From: Bryum argenteum
Lineage: Eukaryota > Streptophyta > Bryopsida > Bryales > Bryaceae
Length of the DNA stretch: 64,000 bases
Direction of reading: 5' to 3'
Assembly (NCBI GenBank): GCA_037043015.1
Contig: CM073324.1
Location: 20,228,097-20,292,096 of the forward strand
In this document: positions 22,141 to 35,450 of the stretch, piece by piece
How the letters are laid out: every line of letters begins with the position of its first letter
Numbering within the stretch: the stretch's first letter is position 1
Made by a program: the position numbers and the translations under genes
Notes under the pieces: generated by a model
The model's database searches: none
What the model saw: the letters and a program-made list of their open reading frames with translations, nothing else
Told to the model about the DNA's origin: nothing

Positions 22141-24338
22141 TGATTTATCAAATTTCGCCCACCGGCCAATCTACACATTGCGTGCAAAGAGTTACCGAGA
22201 AAGGAATGAAAATGACCGCAAGTTCACATGCTCATGAATCAGTGAGGGTTTGTCTTCAGTCATACTTTTATCTGCAACTTAAATAAGGGAGGAGGAGGGG
22301 GAAGAGGGGATTGCATGTTATTCCTTTTCTTTTTGTACAAGATTGATGTGAATCATGTTTATTACTGAAATTGAAATATGATTGAACCTATATGACTCAA
22401 ATCATCTGAGTAATTATTGGTTGGCTATGTAATTTCATATTGGACTGATGTTAAGTCCCAATGTCATATCTGAAATCATTATAGCTATTCTTACTTTCAA
22501 ATAGTATGAAATATTATTTAGTGTGGTGAGTAATCAAAATTTTGGAATACACCTTAGAAAAAACTCTATTATTTACAAGTAAAAGAAGTATGTAGGTTAA
22601 AAGAGGCTACATCTTGATATCATATATCTCAAATAAGAGTAGAGCTTGTCAGCAATGGTGAAGTAAGCCCTTTACTCATGGCTCTCATAGTCAAAGTATA
22701 TTATCTTCTGAGCAAATTTGGTACCTTGATTTTATGGTTCTTGTTCATTCTCTATATCTTAGAGTGACTTACAAATCACATTGAACTAGTGCTATATAAA
22801 TGTTTTTAAGAGTGAAGGTTTGACTAAGGCTAGTTTACTCTTGATTCTTAGTACTTAATCACTAAGGTGTATTCTGTAAACCCTTCATATGCATGAAGTG
22901 GAATCTACGACTACATGATAGAACCTTCAAGGAATTTAGCGTAAGTGAAGGCAACTATTACAATCTTTTGGTTTTGAACTCCTACATTGTCTTGCTTTTG
23001 TTCACCAACCAATTATTTATCCATTGCATGTAAAGTTGAGTGAAAAAGAATGCAAAATTGACATGCTCTGAATCAGTGAGGATTTGCATTGGCTTCACAT
23101 TATCGTCTGGTTGAGTAAATGGATACGTGATACTACTCTTGAAACTTTGATGATGGAGTGAGGAGGGGGATGAGGAGAGGACATGTTAACCATTTTCTTG
23201 TGTACGAGATTGATGTCAGATATATAACTGGAATTGAGATACCAATGAACTCAAGCTACAATACTGGCTCAAGCTTACTGATGTCATTTCCCGAATCGTT
23301 GTACCTATTCTCAGTTTCAAATAGTATGCAAAATCATTTAGTCTAGTAAGTCATCAAAATTTGGGAATAGTAGTTAGTAAAACCTCTATTATTCACAAGT
23401 AGAACAAGTATGTATGTAAGATGAGGCTACATCTTGATATCATATATCTTAAGTAATAGTAGAGCTGTAGCTTACTTGTCAACAATGGTAAAGTAACTTA
23501 TGGCTCCAATGATTAGAGTGTATTATTTTTGGAGTATTTGGTATATTATTTTTATGCTTCTTGTTCATTCCCTCTATTTTGGAGTGAGAACAAAAGTACA
23601 AATCATACCAAACTAGTGATATGAATGATTTCAAGAGTGACCATTTGACTAAGGCTAAATTACTCATGATTCTTAGTACTGAATTCTCTAATCTGTAAGA
23701 CCTTTGTATGCATAAATTGGAATCTACAACTACATGATAGAACCTTCAAGGACTTAGTGTAAGTGATGTCAACTATTACAAAATAGAGCGGACAACTTTT
23801 TGGTTTGGAACTCCCACATTCTCTTGCTCTAAAGTGTTCTTGGAAACTCCTAAATCATTGTAGAGAGGGCTCACTTACCAAGTTTGGTCCTATTCCAATG
23901 TACAATAGATTACGCCAAAAGGCTCAATTACCAAGTATGGTCTCTCCCACCTTTTGCCCCTATGCGATATATTTAGCCAAAGTTGATGTGATGCCTCCTC
24001 AACCCACAACCATAACTATGCCCAAATTTTGCACAATCCACCTCCTCCATCCAAGAAGACTTTCTTAGTGGTAAACTTGTTCTAATTAGTTAGCTCCCAA
24101 GGCACAACACAACAAAGAATAGAAGTGACAATTCTTCAAAAACTCTAGAAAGCCAAGTTGTAAAAGGCTTAATAACCAAGTATAGTCCTATCCTACCTGT
24201 TGCTTCTATGCGGTACATTCCGAATATGGTAGGCTTGCATCACAAGAACTTGGAGTAAGGAGAATTGATGTAGGAGGTCGCGAATGCATGGGGAGGTTAT
24301 CAGAATATTGGTATGCAATTGTCCATATTCAAGCCCCT

Positions 24339-24527
24339 TGGGGGAATACCATGTTAGGTATCTCTAAGGCACTAGTAGCTAGGTAGAAACTAGCGTTAGT
24401 GTTTACCCTGAAAGGGGTTAGTAGTCCCGCCATTGGTGTGGTGACTTCCGGGCATACATCCAAGGATAGGTTGAATAAACACTCTATTGACGCCGACCTC
24501 TAAATAGGTCGGAGTTTCTCTTCTTCT
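24339..24527 (+). mobile_element. SINE-like dispersed segment, copy 2
   Basis: Same family as 19938-20130; ends GGTCGGAGTTTCTC then CTTCTTC. Confidence 0.4.
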
Positions 24528-26549
24528 TTTGTCCATGTTCAATCTTTTACTAGAAGAAGTTGAGCACATTAAATTAACCTCTTCATGAAAAGTTGTAACT
24601 CTGCTTCATAAGGACTAGACATGATTCTTGTCAATTATCAGAATGCATACAAAGAGTTTCCACCTAAATACTCACAAGTGAAAGATGCTTTACCTTGGGA
24701 AGAGCCACCCTATTTTACATGTATATCTAAGTAACTATACGCCATTTGGAATTTAATTCAAGAAAATAAATAAAAATGAATAAATTCAAAATAATCAAAG
24801 CGGCTCTATTCAGGTGGCCTACAATTTATATTTTTGAACGTTACACTTTGGAACTTGGTACTTTAGGTCAAACAACTTTAAACTAGTCAATGAACATCAG
24901 TGGTGACTGGTGAGGTACCCATAAGGCTTTTGTTTCTCTTGAGGTTTGATCCCTTGTCGTGAAATTTCGTACCACTTGATACAAAAATTATTCACCACAA
25001 GCTCTTCTGCTTGCGGTGCTATTTGAAACAGACAAGAGAACAACCATTAGAGAACAACCGTTAAGTTTGTTTCTTCGTGTTTGTCCCTCATGGTAGATAC
25101 TTCAAGCAAAGGAGTTTCCAAGAATATACAATGTACATTCCATTTTTTCAGAGTTCAAAGTCCAACAAAGAAGAAAGTACAAAAGATAGATAAATATAAA
25201 CTCCGACCGTGTTTGAGGCTAGCGTGAATGTTCTTGTAGACAATGAGCCATATCCAGTACAAAATGAACTAATATGCATGAGCTGATGGGGTCATCCAAG
25301 AAGAAGAAGAACTTCAAACCTATTTCAAGGCTCACATAAAAGGAGTATTCGCAAATGTCTATGCACATGAGGTCAGTCACCACAGTAAATTCTCACAGGT
25401 ACAATTTTGTCAAATTATCAAACCATAAAGTATATCATGGGCTAAACAACTGTTTAGCAGCCAAAAACACATTTTAAATAAATAGAATTTTTTGGAGGCT
25501 TTGACTTCCCAGTCAAGACCCCATGTTCAAAAAGTATCTTTTTGGGATATAAAAAAATTTCTGTCTGTATTCTCAGAAGGTGAGCCATTGGGCCAGATGC
25601 CAAGGCCATTAAAAGTACTATTAATTCACTTGAGTCTTCTATACAATGATGTAGATCCCAAGGTGGTCCACTACAACACTTTAGACTTGGTTCTCTAGAC
25701 TCCTCACCCAACTTTCAATAGTATTTACCCAAATATGCTTATTCCACTCATTAATTCAAGAAAACGAAACTAAAAAGAGATTCACCAACTACTTGGGATC
25801 AAGTCTCTTTTTTGTTACTAAGAGTGAAAAGCTTGATTTCTCAAAGGAAGACATGCTAAAATTGAAATACAAAGGTCACTTCGTGACAATTAAAAAGGCA
25901 TGTGAAGAATTAATGGATTGGGAATCTAAACGGCAAGATCATGCATTGGTACCTCTTCTACATGCTCAAAGTAACAAAATTTGAAAAAAAGTAAAATCTT
26001 GTTTTTTGGTGAATTTTCAAAAGTTTTTGCATTTTAATTCACGGCAAATTTTGACAATAAATGAGCATATACCGTAGTTCGGGCAAATTTGGATAGTTTT
26101 AAAGTAGTGTTTTAAAACAGTTTGATTGAAAATATTTCCTAAACTATGAGATTTTTGAATCAAGAAACGATTCCTTGGAAAGGTATGAGAAAAACCCTAC
26201 AATTCTCAAATAGTTCCAACTTTGTACTATCTACATTTAGTAAGTACAAGCCAGCTGACCAAAGTCCAAACAACTCGATTTGGTATTCACTTTCATGTAG
26301 GAGTTAAATGCTTAATGCACACACAAGGTATGTTTGAAAAATCTTTGAAATATCATTATCATTCGAACGTCGAAACATGAAATAAATCAAACCCTATGCA
26401 ACAACTTGCCGCTCTTGTACGTTGAAGGTTGATATTGTTGCGTGATGTTCATCACCGGTCATTGTAAAACTTTCGGTGCAACATGCACACATTCTTTGGG
26501 CCCATACTCATACGGGGGTTCTCATCGCTAGAAAGATATGCATCTACAA

Positions 26550-26945
26550 TAAGCCAGGTCGTGCGAGGCCGTATCGGATGTGATCGGCACATTTGCTCTC
26601 ACCGGCCAATTTATGCCGTGCGAGGCCATATCGGATGTATCGGATGTGATCATCGCCCTGACAGGCCAATTTACGTTGACTGGCCAATTTACGTTGACTG
26701 GCCAATTTACGCTGACTAGCCAATTTACGCCGTGCGAGGCCGTATCGGATGTATCGGATGTGATCATCGCCCTGATAGGCCAATTTACGCTGATTGACCA
26801 ATTTACGCTGACTGGCCAATTTACGCTGACTGACCAATTTACGCTAACTGACCAATTTACGCTCACTGGCTAATTTACGCTGACTGTCTAATTTACGCTG
26901 ACTGGCCAATTTACGCTGACTGGCCGTATCGGATGTATCGGATGT
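26550..26945. repeat. Minisatellite of R copy A2, unit 18 bp
   Basis: CTGACTGGCCAATTTACG repeats more than ten times, interspersed with GAGGCCGTATCGGATGTATC. It occupies the same place between R-family flanks as the 16-bp array of A1 but uses a different unit. Confidence 0.88.
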
Positions 26946-29345
26946 GATCATCGAATTAGCGTTCACTGGCCAATTTACGCATTGTGTGTACAATGTTACG
27001 GAGAAAAGAATGAAAATGACCGCAAGTTTACATGCTCATAAATCATTGAGGATTTGCCCTCAGTCATATTATCATTTGATGATTGAGTAAACACAGGATT
27101 TTGATATGGAGGGCATGTTAAACCGTGTTTTCTGTACAAGATTGATGTCATGTATATTACCGAAATTGAAATATGATTGAACTTATATGACTCAGATTTC
27201 TTGAATAGTTAGTGATTGGCTGCGTAAGTTCATATTGGACTGATGTTAAGTCCTGATGTCATTTCAGAAATCCTTATAGGTATTCTCAGTTTCAAATAGT
27301 ATGCAAAATTATTTAGTCTAGTGAGTAATCAAACTTTGGGAATATAAGTTAGTAAAAACTCTATTATTTACAAGTAAAACAAGTATGTATGTTAGAAGAC
27401 GATGTATCTTGATATCATACATCTTAAATAATAGCAAAGTTGCAACTTACTTGTCGACAACGGTGAAATAATCCATGGCTCCAATAGTCTTAGTGTATTA
27501 TCTTTGGAGCAAATTTGGTACCTTGTTTTTTTTGTTCATTTCTTGTATTTTAGAGTGAGAAGAGAATAAAAAATTATATCAAACTAGTGCTATAGCTTTT
27601 TTCAAGACTGAAGGTTTTACTAAGGCTAAATTACTCTCCATTCTTAGTAATGAGTTCCGCGAGGTGTATTTTGTGAAACCTTTGTATGTATAAAGTGGAA
27701 TCTACAACTTTATGATAGAACCTTCAAGGAATTAACTGTAGGTGAGGTCAACTGTTACAAAATAGAGGGGGTAATCTTTTGGTTTGGAAAACCCACATTC
27801 TCTTGCTTTGTTCACCGGCCAATTATTTACCCACTGCATATAAAGTTGAATGAAAAAGACCGCAAAATTCACATGCTCTGAATTAGTGACGATTTGCGTT
27901 AGCTTCACATTATCATCTGATTGAGTGAATGAATACGTATTACTGCCCTAAAATTTGGATGATGGAGTGAGGAGGGGGGAGGGGAGGGCATGTTAACCTA
28001 TCTCTTCAGTACAAGTATATCACTGAAACAGAGATATAATTGAACTTCAAGCTACAATTTTGGCTCAAGCTTACAGATGTCATTTTCCAAAATTGTTCAA
28101 GCTATTCTCAGTTTCAAGTAGTATGCGGTATTATTTAGTCTAGTAAGTAATCAAAATTTGGGAATACAAGTTAATAAAAACTCTATTATTTACAAGTAAA
28201 ACAAGTATGTATGTTGGAAGAGGCTACATCTTGATATAATATATCTCAAATAATAGTAGTGCTTGTCAACAACTATGCTCTAAGCCCTTTGCTCATGGCT
28301 ATGATTGTCAGAGTATATTATTCTGTAAGCGAATTTGGTACCTTGATTTTATGGTTCTTGTTCATTCCTTCTATTTTAGAGTGACTTACAAATCATATTA
28401 AACTAGTGCTATACATGTTTTCAAGAGTGAAGGTTTGACTAAGGCTAGTTTACTCTTGATTCTTAGTACTTAACTCGCTAAGGTGTATTTTGTAAAACCT
28501 TTGTATGCATAAAGTGGAATCTACAACTACATGATAGGACTCTCAAGGAATAAACCGTAAGTGACGTCAACTATTAGAAAATATAGGGGGCAACTTTTTG
28601 GTTTGGAAATCCCAAATTCTCTTCCCCAAAGTGTTCTTGGAAACTCCTAAATCACTATAGAGAGGGCTCACTTACTTACTAAGTTAGGTCCTATTCCAAC
28701 TTTTTTCTTGCACAATAGATTACGCCAAAAGGATCAATTACCAAGTATGGCCCTATCTCACCTTTTGCCTCTATGCGATACATTTAGCCAAACTTGATGT
28801 GATGCCTCCTCAATTCACAACCAAAATTATGCCCAAATTTTGCACACTCCACCTCGTCCATCCAAGAAGACTTTCTTAGTGGTAAACATTTTGTATTTAG
28901 TCAGCTCCCAAGGTACAACAAAGAATAGAAGTGGCAATTCTTCAAATACTCTAAAACGCCAAGTTGTAAAAGGCTCAGTTACCAAGTATGGTCCTAACCT
29001 ACCTTTTGCCCCAATGCGATACATTCAGCCAAAGTTGATGTGATGCCTCCCTCACCTCAATCCCCAAAACCAAAACTATGCCTAAATTTTGCACACTTTA
29101 CCTCCTTCACTAAAACTTTCTTAGTGATAGACATTTTGCACTTAGTAAGCTCCTCAAGGCACAACAACTAATAGAAGTGGCAAATTGTTCACGAATTCTA
29201 GAAAGCCAAGTTGTAAAAGCCTAAGTAAGCTTGCCCCCACCACGGGGAAGGGGGCAGGATTAATGAAATACGGAGAAACAGTGGTTGCTGTAACACTGGG
29301 CAGCCTCGTAATTGTGCAGTAAAGAGTGGAAAGGTTCCCGTTCAC

Positions 29346-29353
29346 TATAAATA
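29346..29353 (+). promoter_or_regulatory. TATA box of HMA gene A
   Basis: TATAAATA in the context TTCACTATAAATAACC, about 265 bp before the start codon and followed by a CT-rich leader. The same element is at 60631-60638 in the paralogue. Confidence 0.7.
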
Positions 29354-29611
29354 ACCTCGGGACCAGGTTACCACCATTCTGCATCCGCAATCCCCTCTTC
29401 CCTTTCTCTCAGTCATTCACTAGGAGAGAGAACCATCCTGCTACATCAGCATCCTCATCCTCCTTCCTCACAACCCTTCTTTAACCTCCCAATCTCTGCA
29501 GCTCCACACCCGCTGCTCACAGCTCTCAAATGATGCTTTAAACAAGCTGCTCACAGCTCTCGTTCCGTTCACTCGCTGAAAACCAGCCTTTCAATCGATC
29601 GCTCTTCAGCT

Positions 29612-30971
29612 ATGAGTCTCAGAGATGTATGTTCTTGTAACCATTTTTCAGTTTTGCAGCGAGCAGTTTTACAGTTGAGGCTGATCAGTTGACAGTTTTT
29701 AGGAACCGAATGGAGAGGTGTAGTAAGGTGGTTTGGTGGGTCTTGGATCTGATGTGTTTACAAATTGCAATGCACAGTTCTTCTACAGGCGCTCGGAGCC
29801 TCGATGGTTGAACCAGGAGTCGCCGCCTCCCGTTTACAGAGGCAATTCATCCCCTTACGGTTATGGAGGTGGTTCTCCTCGAGGTTATGGAGGAGATTCT
29901 CCTGTAAGCTTCGCTGATCTTCATGAGTAGAAGATGGCCTGGTTAACGAGGTTCAAAGTGCAACTTCCAGTAGAGTAGTTAACAGTGCTTTAGCTTCACC
30001 AGTGAGGGGAATGTTCTTTTCAAGAAACTGGTTTGAGTGATATTCAAACGATTGGGACGTTGTTAAAGTCTACCAGAGAGTGCGTCAGTGCCTTCTGGTG
30101 CTGTTCCTGATCGGACGGTGTGTGGAATCCAGACGACCGAAATGAGGGTAGTCATGTGCTGCAACAAGTGCGAGGAGAAGGTCCGTGAGGAGATCGGCGA
30201 AGTCTACGGTGAGTAGCTTGCTGTGAACAATGGAAAATTGGATGGAACACTGTCTACTCTAGGGTATGAAAATCTCCATTGATGTTCGAAAGTTTCCAGT
30301 CTTCAGTGAGAGTTTCAGTGTTTTGACCACCCATGGTTTTTGCACCAGTGCAAGTTGAATACGAAAGGCTCGGTCAATAGTCTGAAAGAGCATGTTCATG
30401 CACAGGAGTTCAAGACGTGCTGATAGACCAAGCAAGGTCCGCGGTAGTAGTAATCGGCTTCGCAGACGCACACGACGTTCTGAAGAAAGCCAAGAAAGTC
30501 GACAAGCGAGCAGACATCACAGCAACCGACTCGTTCACGACCCACCATGGCCGACATGGCCATAAGCACAACAGGATTCATCACAAGCACTCTCACTCTT
30601 ACTCTCGCGGAAGGGGCGATGGCTACAACAGCAGTTACCCAATCGAGACCATCTGCAGCCCCCGGTACAATGCCAGTTATCACCAATCAATCAGCCACCC
30701 TTCTAACCGCTACATCGACGGCAGCCCCGACGCCTACCGACACCAACAGTACAGGCCGGAGCCGGTACTGGACGGATACCGATCAGACTACCAGCCCCGT
30801 TACCGGTCTGGCACTCCCATGTATGAACCGGAGCATGAGGAGTACCGTCCCCGCTATCACCAGGGGCACCGGCCTAGTCAAGATTACCTTCCGAGGTATG
30901 TTGAGGAACCGGCCTACCCGGAAATGATGATGAACCCCGCCTATGATGTCCCTCACCTCGAGTATTATTGA
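29612..30971 (+). CDS. HMA-domain metal-binding protein with His/Tyr-rich tail, paralogue A
   Basis: A heavy-metal-associated (HMA) plant protein; such proteins bind soft metal ions through a CxxC motif and act in metal handling or stress responses. Proposed exons 29612-29626, 29799-29903, 30079-30208 and 30406-30971 give 271 residues. The HMA domain reads MRVVMCCNKCEEKVREEIG then GVQDVLIDQARSAVVVIGF, with the metal-binding CNKC pair. It is preceded by a Gly/Tyr segment (YGYGGGSPRGYGGDSP) and followed by a His cluster (THHGRHGHKHNRIHHKH) and a Tyr/Pro/Arg-rich tail ending HLEYY. There is no C-terminal CaaX box, so it is not an isoprenylated HIPP. The exon 2 and 3 acceptors are inferred; a nearer AG at 29787-29788 would change the frame. 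Confidence 0.82.
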
Positions 30972-31199
30972 GTATAGTCCCATTTTTGTACACAACGAAC
31001 TCCTCATTCTAGCAATGGATCATATATACTGACTGGTATATACATACTAGTATTGATAATGACGAACCGATGGTTTAAGTCGTCGCTAGATCGACCTCAC
31101 CGATTTGACGCCCTCACAGACATCAATAGCAAGGCCAGGATTGAATGCTTGAGGAATGTTCCTTGTTTAGTCACAAAGGAGGAGAACTCAGATTCACTT

Positions 31200-31637
31200 T
31201 AGTCTCTTTCTTATGAGGAATTTGAGGAAGCACCAAGGCAGTTTCCGAATGGGAAAGCAGCTGACCAAGACGACATTCCCACTGAGGCTTTGAAGATTCT
31301 TTGGCGTGAAATAGGACCATCTATGTCTTCTCCTGGAGGAGGTTTTGTCCTCCAAGACAACTCACCCTCTTATCAATGACAACCCACCCTCTTATCTATG
31401 GAGTGGTTGAGTCATTAGTCTCTAAAGAGTAAAGAAGGTTGCAGCTCTCAGCTTAGCAATTATAGGCCGATATTGGTATTGACGGCGATTTATAAGCTAA
31501 TGGCCAAAGTTATGGCAAACTGAATGCAAGAAGATCTCCCTTCTGAGAGGAGACTTTCTCAGACAAGATTTGTGCGTAGCAATAACATACTTGACAATGT
31601 TTTCTTAGCCTTCGAGTCCAACGGGTTCTACAAGTAG
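31200..31637 (+). pseudogene. Decayed LINE (non-LTR) reverse transcriptase fragment, copy A
   Basis: Frame pieces match the N-terminal part of a LINE reverse transcriptase: EEFEEAPRQFPNGKAADQDD, IPTEALKILW, SNYRPILVLTAIYKLMAK and TRFVRSNNILDNVFLAFES. Stops and frameshifts separate them, and the YxDD catalytic block is absent. The same fragment follows HMA gene B, so insertion predates the duplication. Confidence 0.75.
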
Positions 31638-32186
31638 AGATTGGGATGTTTCGGGGAATTGTCTGTGGAGGATCCGGTGGGGCATGTGGAGGACTCTAGA
31701 CAAACGGATCTCTCTGGAAGAGGCAAGAGCAGGAGTTTTTGCCACTGGAGAATAATTTGGGAGCGAGGAGCGGACAAAAGCAGATTCGAGTGGAGCAACT
31801 GCCAACTGGCAGATCAGATTATTACAAGGATAGTTAATGATATGCTAGAGGAAGTCAATTCCTCTAGTCGGTAAAAGAGCGGAGGAGCATCTCTTCCTGA
31901 TGACCTTCAAGCATCTCTTTGCCTTCAGCCTGGCAATAATTATTTAGTAATGTTTCCAGATTAGCAGTGTCTTGCTCTTGGACGTTACTTTAGTTTGTTT
32001 GTCCATAGTTATTGTGAGCTTCTTCTTTCTAGAAATCATCTTTTTAAGGATGGTATTACATACTAGTTACCACTTAACAGTACAGTGTATGTTTCGACCT
32101 TACGGTCCAAGTAACTGGGTTCCCTTACCCAAATTCCGATTTTACATTAGACAATATATCAGATTTCTATTTAACTACCCCGGAAA
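31638..32186. other. Tail of copy A
   Basis: Collinear with 62940-63500. No gene recognised. Ends with CCCCGGAAAGGAACTGCA, which joins the chimeric tRNA. Confidence 0.6.
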
Positions 32187-32259
32187 GGAACTGCAACTCA
32201 GTTGGTGGAGCGCAAGGCTCTTAACCTTGAGGTCCAGGGTCCGAGCCCCTGGGGTGGCG
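32187..32259 (+). pseudogene. Chimeric tRNA-Lys pseudogene at the duplication junction
   Basis: From the D loop onwards it copies the tRNA at 6662-6734, including anticodon CTT and the 3' acceptor strand GGGTGGC. The 5' acceptor strand is replaced by GGAACTG, which cannot pair with it, and the D stem is damaged (ACTC opposite GAGC). The T loop changed from TTC to TCC, hitting the B box. It should not fold or be transcribed well. The 5' part equals the sequence found at 63470-63504. Confidence 0.9.
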
Positions 32260-32712
32260 ATTCTGCTTCTTCTTTTGCAAACTCGTGAAATGCTTGTTAC
32301 ATTTTGGTTGTTCAAGATTTCATTTCATCTCATTGTCAGACGTTTTGCAATTACCTTCTGAGAAATGGGGTCATGCAGGAATGAAGACGCTTTGGAGCCT
32401 GCGTGGGTACAATTCATAGCATGTCTGCCTTACAAGAGATCATTACACAATGGCTAGTACTTGGCAGAGCTTGCACTTTCAATTCTTTTGACTAAGTTGT
32501 ACCTAATTATGTCTCTTACATGTAAACCTTGTGTGCACTACTTGATATGTTTATAATTGCATAGTGCCCGGCACTTAAGTTCAAGATTATCCTTAAAAAT
32601 CGTGCAACTTTGATTTTACTTTACCCCTCAAAACCTTCAAATGTACACGTTACTTGTGCATTTCAAGGCATCAAGTTCCAACTCTGCACTCACAAACATC
32701 AACATGATCAAA

Positions 32713-32820
32713 ACGTAGATGTAGTCTTCTAATGTAGATGCAGTCTTCAGATGTAGATGCAGTCTTCAAATGTACATGCAGTCATCAAATGTAGATGTAG
32801 TCTCCTAATGTAGATGCAGC
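32713..32820. repeat. 19-bp tandem repeat, five to six copies
   Basis: ATGTAGATGCAGTCTTCAA units; the expanded counterpart of 7198-7264. Confidence 0.85.
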
Positions 32821-34113
32821 AAAGGGCTCAAATACAAATAGATGTCGCATTTTGCCTCCTTTCAGAATGTAATCACTTACTACTTCTCGTGACTTTTACA
32901 CTTGACATTACTGATGGCGTTAAGAATAAATGTGAATTAGTTCATAGGTAATCTAAAATCACCGCCAAGGATACTGCTACACAGCTTCCAGTCTCACGTG
33001 AGAATTTTTTTATAAATCAATTTCATTTGAAACAATAACATATCAAAAAGTATGTTGAAAAGTGAGTGGTCCTTTGGCGACAACAAGGGGCTGTATGTAC
33101 AGTAGTACTATTATGTGAAACTGCCACGAGGTGCTGTTAGTACCTACCATGAGGCTCTTGAGAAAGTAATCTAAAAAGACAGCAATTGAGTGTGCATGGC
33201 TTCAGTTGTCTGTACTACTAGAACCGTCTCTTACTAGCTCCAGAATTCTGTCTGTAGGGAGACGCCAGTTTGTGTGTACTCTTTGCTAAAGAATTCAATT
33301 TCAAGCACCCATACTCCTTTTTCGCGATCCATTGCCATGAGACAATATAGTAAGGTGCTCAATAAATACTATAAGGATGTTACTAGTGCAATCATTTTTC
33401 GTGCATGGGGAAAATTTGTAGAGAGATAGAGCAGGTGGAATCATCATTTTTGGACTCTTCTACAACGAGGAATGTGTTTTTTGAGTTGGAGATATATGTG
33501 TTCCCGAAATGGTGCACCAAAGTAACACCTTGTGATGTTTGCATTGAGTACATGGGGAAGCTATTATGTACTTGTGAGTGAAGATTACTAGAGTACACTA
33601 GTGAAAAATGGGCACAGTGAGAAGGGACACCCCGGGTATTCAAGAATTGTGACATTAGAGAAGTTGGAGATTGTTTGGTCACTTTTGGCTACGTGGCAAT
33701 CACGGAATGACCGCTACGTACACTGCAAAAGTTTATTTTGTTATCCCCATGAGCAATTAATTTCGAGTAAAAGGAGACGAGATGTTTGGAATAAGGCAAG
33801 AATCCAAGCAACATGTTTTTCTTTTTATCTCTTATCTACATTTGACGTGAGGGACTCAAATTTCTATCACATTTCAACCCATTTTTTTACTAGTGATACT
33901 AAATTCTATCACCCTAATTCAATAGTATTTAGTGATACATTGTGCATAGATTTTGGTACAATACTTCATGATTACATGAAAAAGCTTTAGGAGTGATGAG
34001 GGCATTTCCTACCAATGAGAGGACCGAGAATACAACCAAGGATAACAACAAATCTAGCAGCGCACTAGATTTGAGATATATCCGTCCTGGAACTTCAGCC
34101 TCAAATGTAGAAT

Positions 34114-34389
34114 ACTCCTAGATTCACAGTTTCCCTTCTGGTTCCTTACTGATGGCAAGTGTGAAGTTGCTGCTGGCTTTCCGTCGAAGTAAAAGCAGCC
34201 TGAACCGGAAGCGGTGGATCCAGAATCAATCACTAAGATGCCAACAACTGCTCAGTAGAAAGTTGAGTAAGATCAGGACAACAACGTGGATACCTCAAAC
34301 TGTATAATTATTAAACAATTTACAGCCGCGACATTCGATCATCAGCCGTCCTGCCACGATTCTATCATTGATCCTCGCTCTCCGTAGCT
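34114..34389. other. Conserved island, copy B of 8598-8873
   Basis: One mismatch against copy A. The 51-residue plus-strand frame at 34152-34307 is identical to that at 8636-8791. Confidence 0.4.
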
Positions 34390-35124
34390 AGGGTCCCAAT
34401 CCGGATCACCACTTAATCTGTACTCAGAACTTGTCTGCAGACTGCTCTACTGTAAAGGGGGAATATTACTTTCAGTTGATCACTTTAATGCTATTTCCGA
34501 GATATTCAATAAATAATCAGGGATACGAAGCAATCACTCTCATGACACAACAACGTGATCGACATGTGCAGATTCTCCATTGACTATCCCGTTCTAGACG
34601 ATTCAATCTCCACATTACCATATTGTTCCCATGGGCCAGACCACCCTACGATCCATTTTGCAGTCCGATTAGGCTTCAGTTTCTTCAATTGAAAAAATGG
34701 ACTTACACCTCCATTAGTACGAGAACATGGACTGATTGACCACAACTTGCAGGAGAGTAACAATGTTTTAACGGATATTGCTCTACCGCGCAGGCGCGCA
34801 GACGATGCTTGATCAGGGTATTGTCTGATCAGGGATTTGGTTACATTAGTCTGTGGAGCTCCACTGTGTCGTTCTTACCCTTTGTTACATTCTGTAGTCC
34901 AATTTCGCTTGAGTTCCTGAAGCTCAGATTGAAAAAAGGACTCTTAGTTAAACGAAGTATCGTACTCATTATTATGGACAACTTGCAGTCTGGAGAGTAA
35001 CGATGTTCAAACGGATGATGCTCTACAGCTCCTTGGTTGCTTAGGGTATTGATCATCACTATGGTTACAGTATTAGAGTGGTGTTCAAACACAGTTTTGA
35101 GCTTGTGTAAAAATTCTACTATCT

Positions 35125-35450
35125 ACTGCTGCCGGTAGCGTTGATTCTGGAACTGTACTTACCAACAACGTTTCAGGCAGCGGTGACTTCATTGACACGG
35201 AATCCAAGACGAGCAAGCTGAGTTTCTTAATCGATACTGTCGGCAGTGCAAAGCAGAGCACGGTCTGGGGGATATGACTGTTACGTTGACTGCAGGAAAA
35301 CCTTGACTTGTGGCCACTGCTTTGTAACTTGCTTAAATCTCACGGAATCTCATAAGTGCTTGGATTGATTGAATGCCACGAACAGCCCCTGTCTGCTCAC
35401 ACGAAACTTCTCCTTCGTTGCCACGTCGATTACATGGTACACTTAATTCT
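35125..35450 (-). other. Conserved island, copy B of 9597-9935
   Basis: Exon-like minus-strand segment 35163-35289 keeps the TGCAG acceptor and GTAAGT donor and is 3 nt shorter than in copy A. Confidence 0.35.

Larger units (their letters stand above)
19560..24180 (+). repeat. R-family tandem repeat, copy A1
   Basis: A composite unit of several kb that recurs at 24200-29230, 43640-47310, 47310-53580 (interrupted), 55150-57900 and 58820-60490. Order: SINE-like segment, an AT-rich arm with a poorly conserved 70-85 residue minus-strand frame, a GC-rich minisatellite, then two degenerate copies of an 830-bp piece starting AAAGAATG and containing GGAGGAGGGG...GGCATGTTA. No intact gene. The source of the family was not recognised. 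Confidence 0.75.
24200..29230 (+). repeat. R-family tandem repeat, copy A2
   Basis: Aligns with A1 in the same orientation, for example 24232-24340 with 19800-19940, 25130-25330 with 20690-20900 and 27000-27830 with 22200-23030. It extends to the promoter of the HMA gene and supplies the empty sites for the Tc1 cluster (about 25134) and the foldback element (about 25615) of copy B. Confidence 0.75.
6670..32204 (+). repeat. Segmental duplication, copy A (about 25.5 kb)
   Basis: Sequence after the tRNA D arm is repeated in the same order and orientation in copy B. Examples: 6740-6900 matches 32260-32420, 8598-8873 matches 34114-34389, 12030-12530 matches 37275-37790, and 29240-31640 matches 60520-62940. 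Identity by eye ranges from near 100% in islands to roughly 85-90% elsewhere, with many indels. The right end is the sequence just before the chimeric tRNA. Confidence 0.92.

Noticed and set aside
21762..22187. Minus-strand Arg/Ser/Ala-rich frame of 141 residues
   Set aside because: Product of the 16-bp GC-rich array; overlapping frames on both strands are equally open.
26528..26873. Regular array resembling a CRISPR or a repeat protein (QFTLTG repeats)
   Set aside because: The 18-bp units are contiguous with no unique spacers, and the genome is a plant. It is a minisatellite.
30396..30686. Antisense and alternative-frame reading frames over the HMA genes (also 30547-30927, 61732-62022 and 61883-62266)
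   Set aside because: Shadows of the coding exon. The plus-strand frame with the HMA domain explains the conservation.
32187..32259. Second functional tRNA-Lys
   Set aside because: The 5' acceptor strand cannot pair with the 3' strand and the A and B boxes are damaged; it is a duplication chimera.
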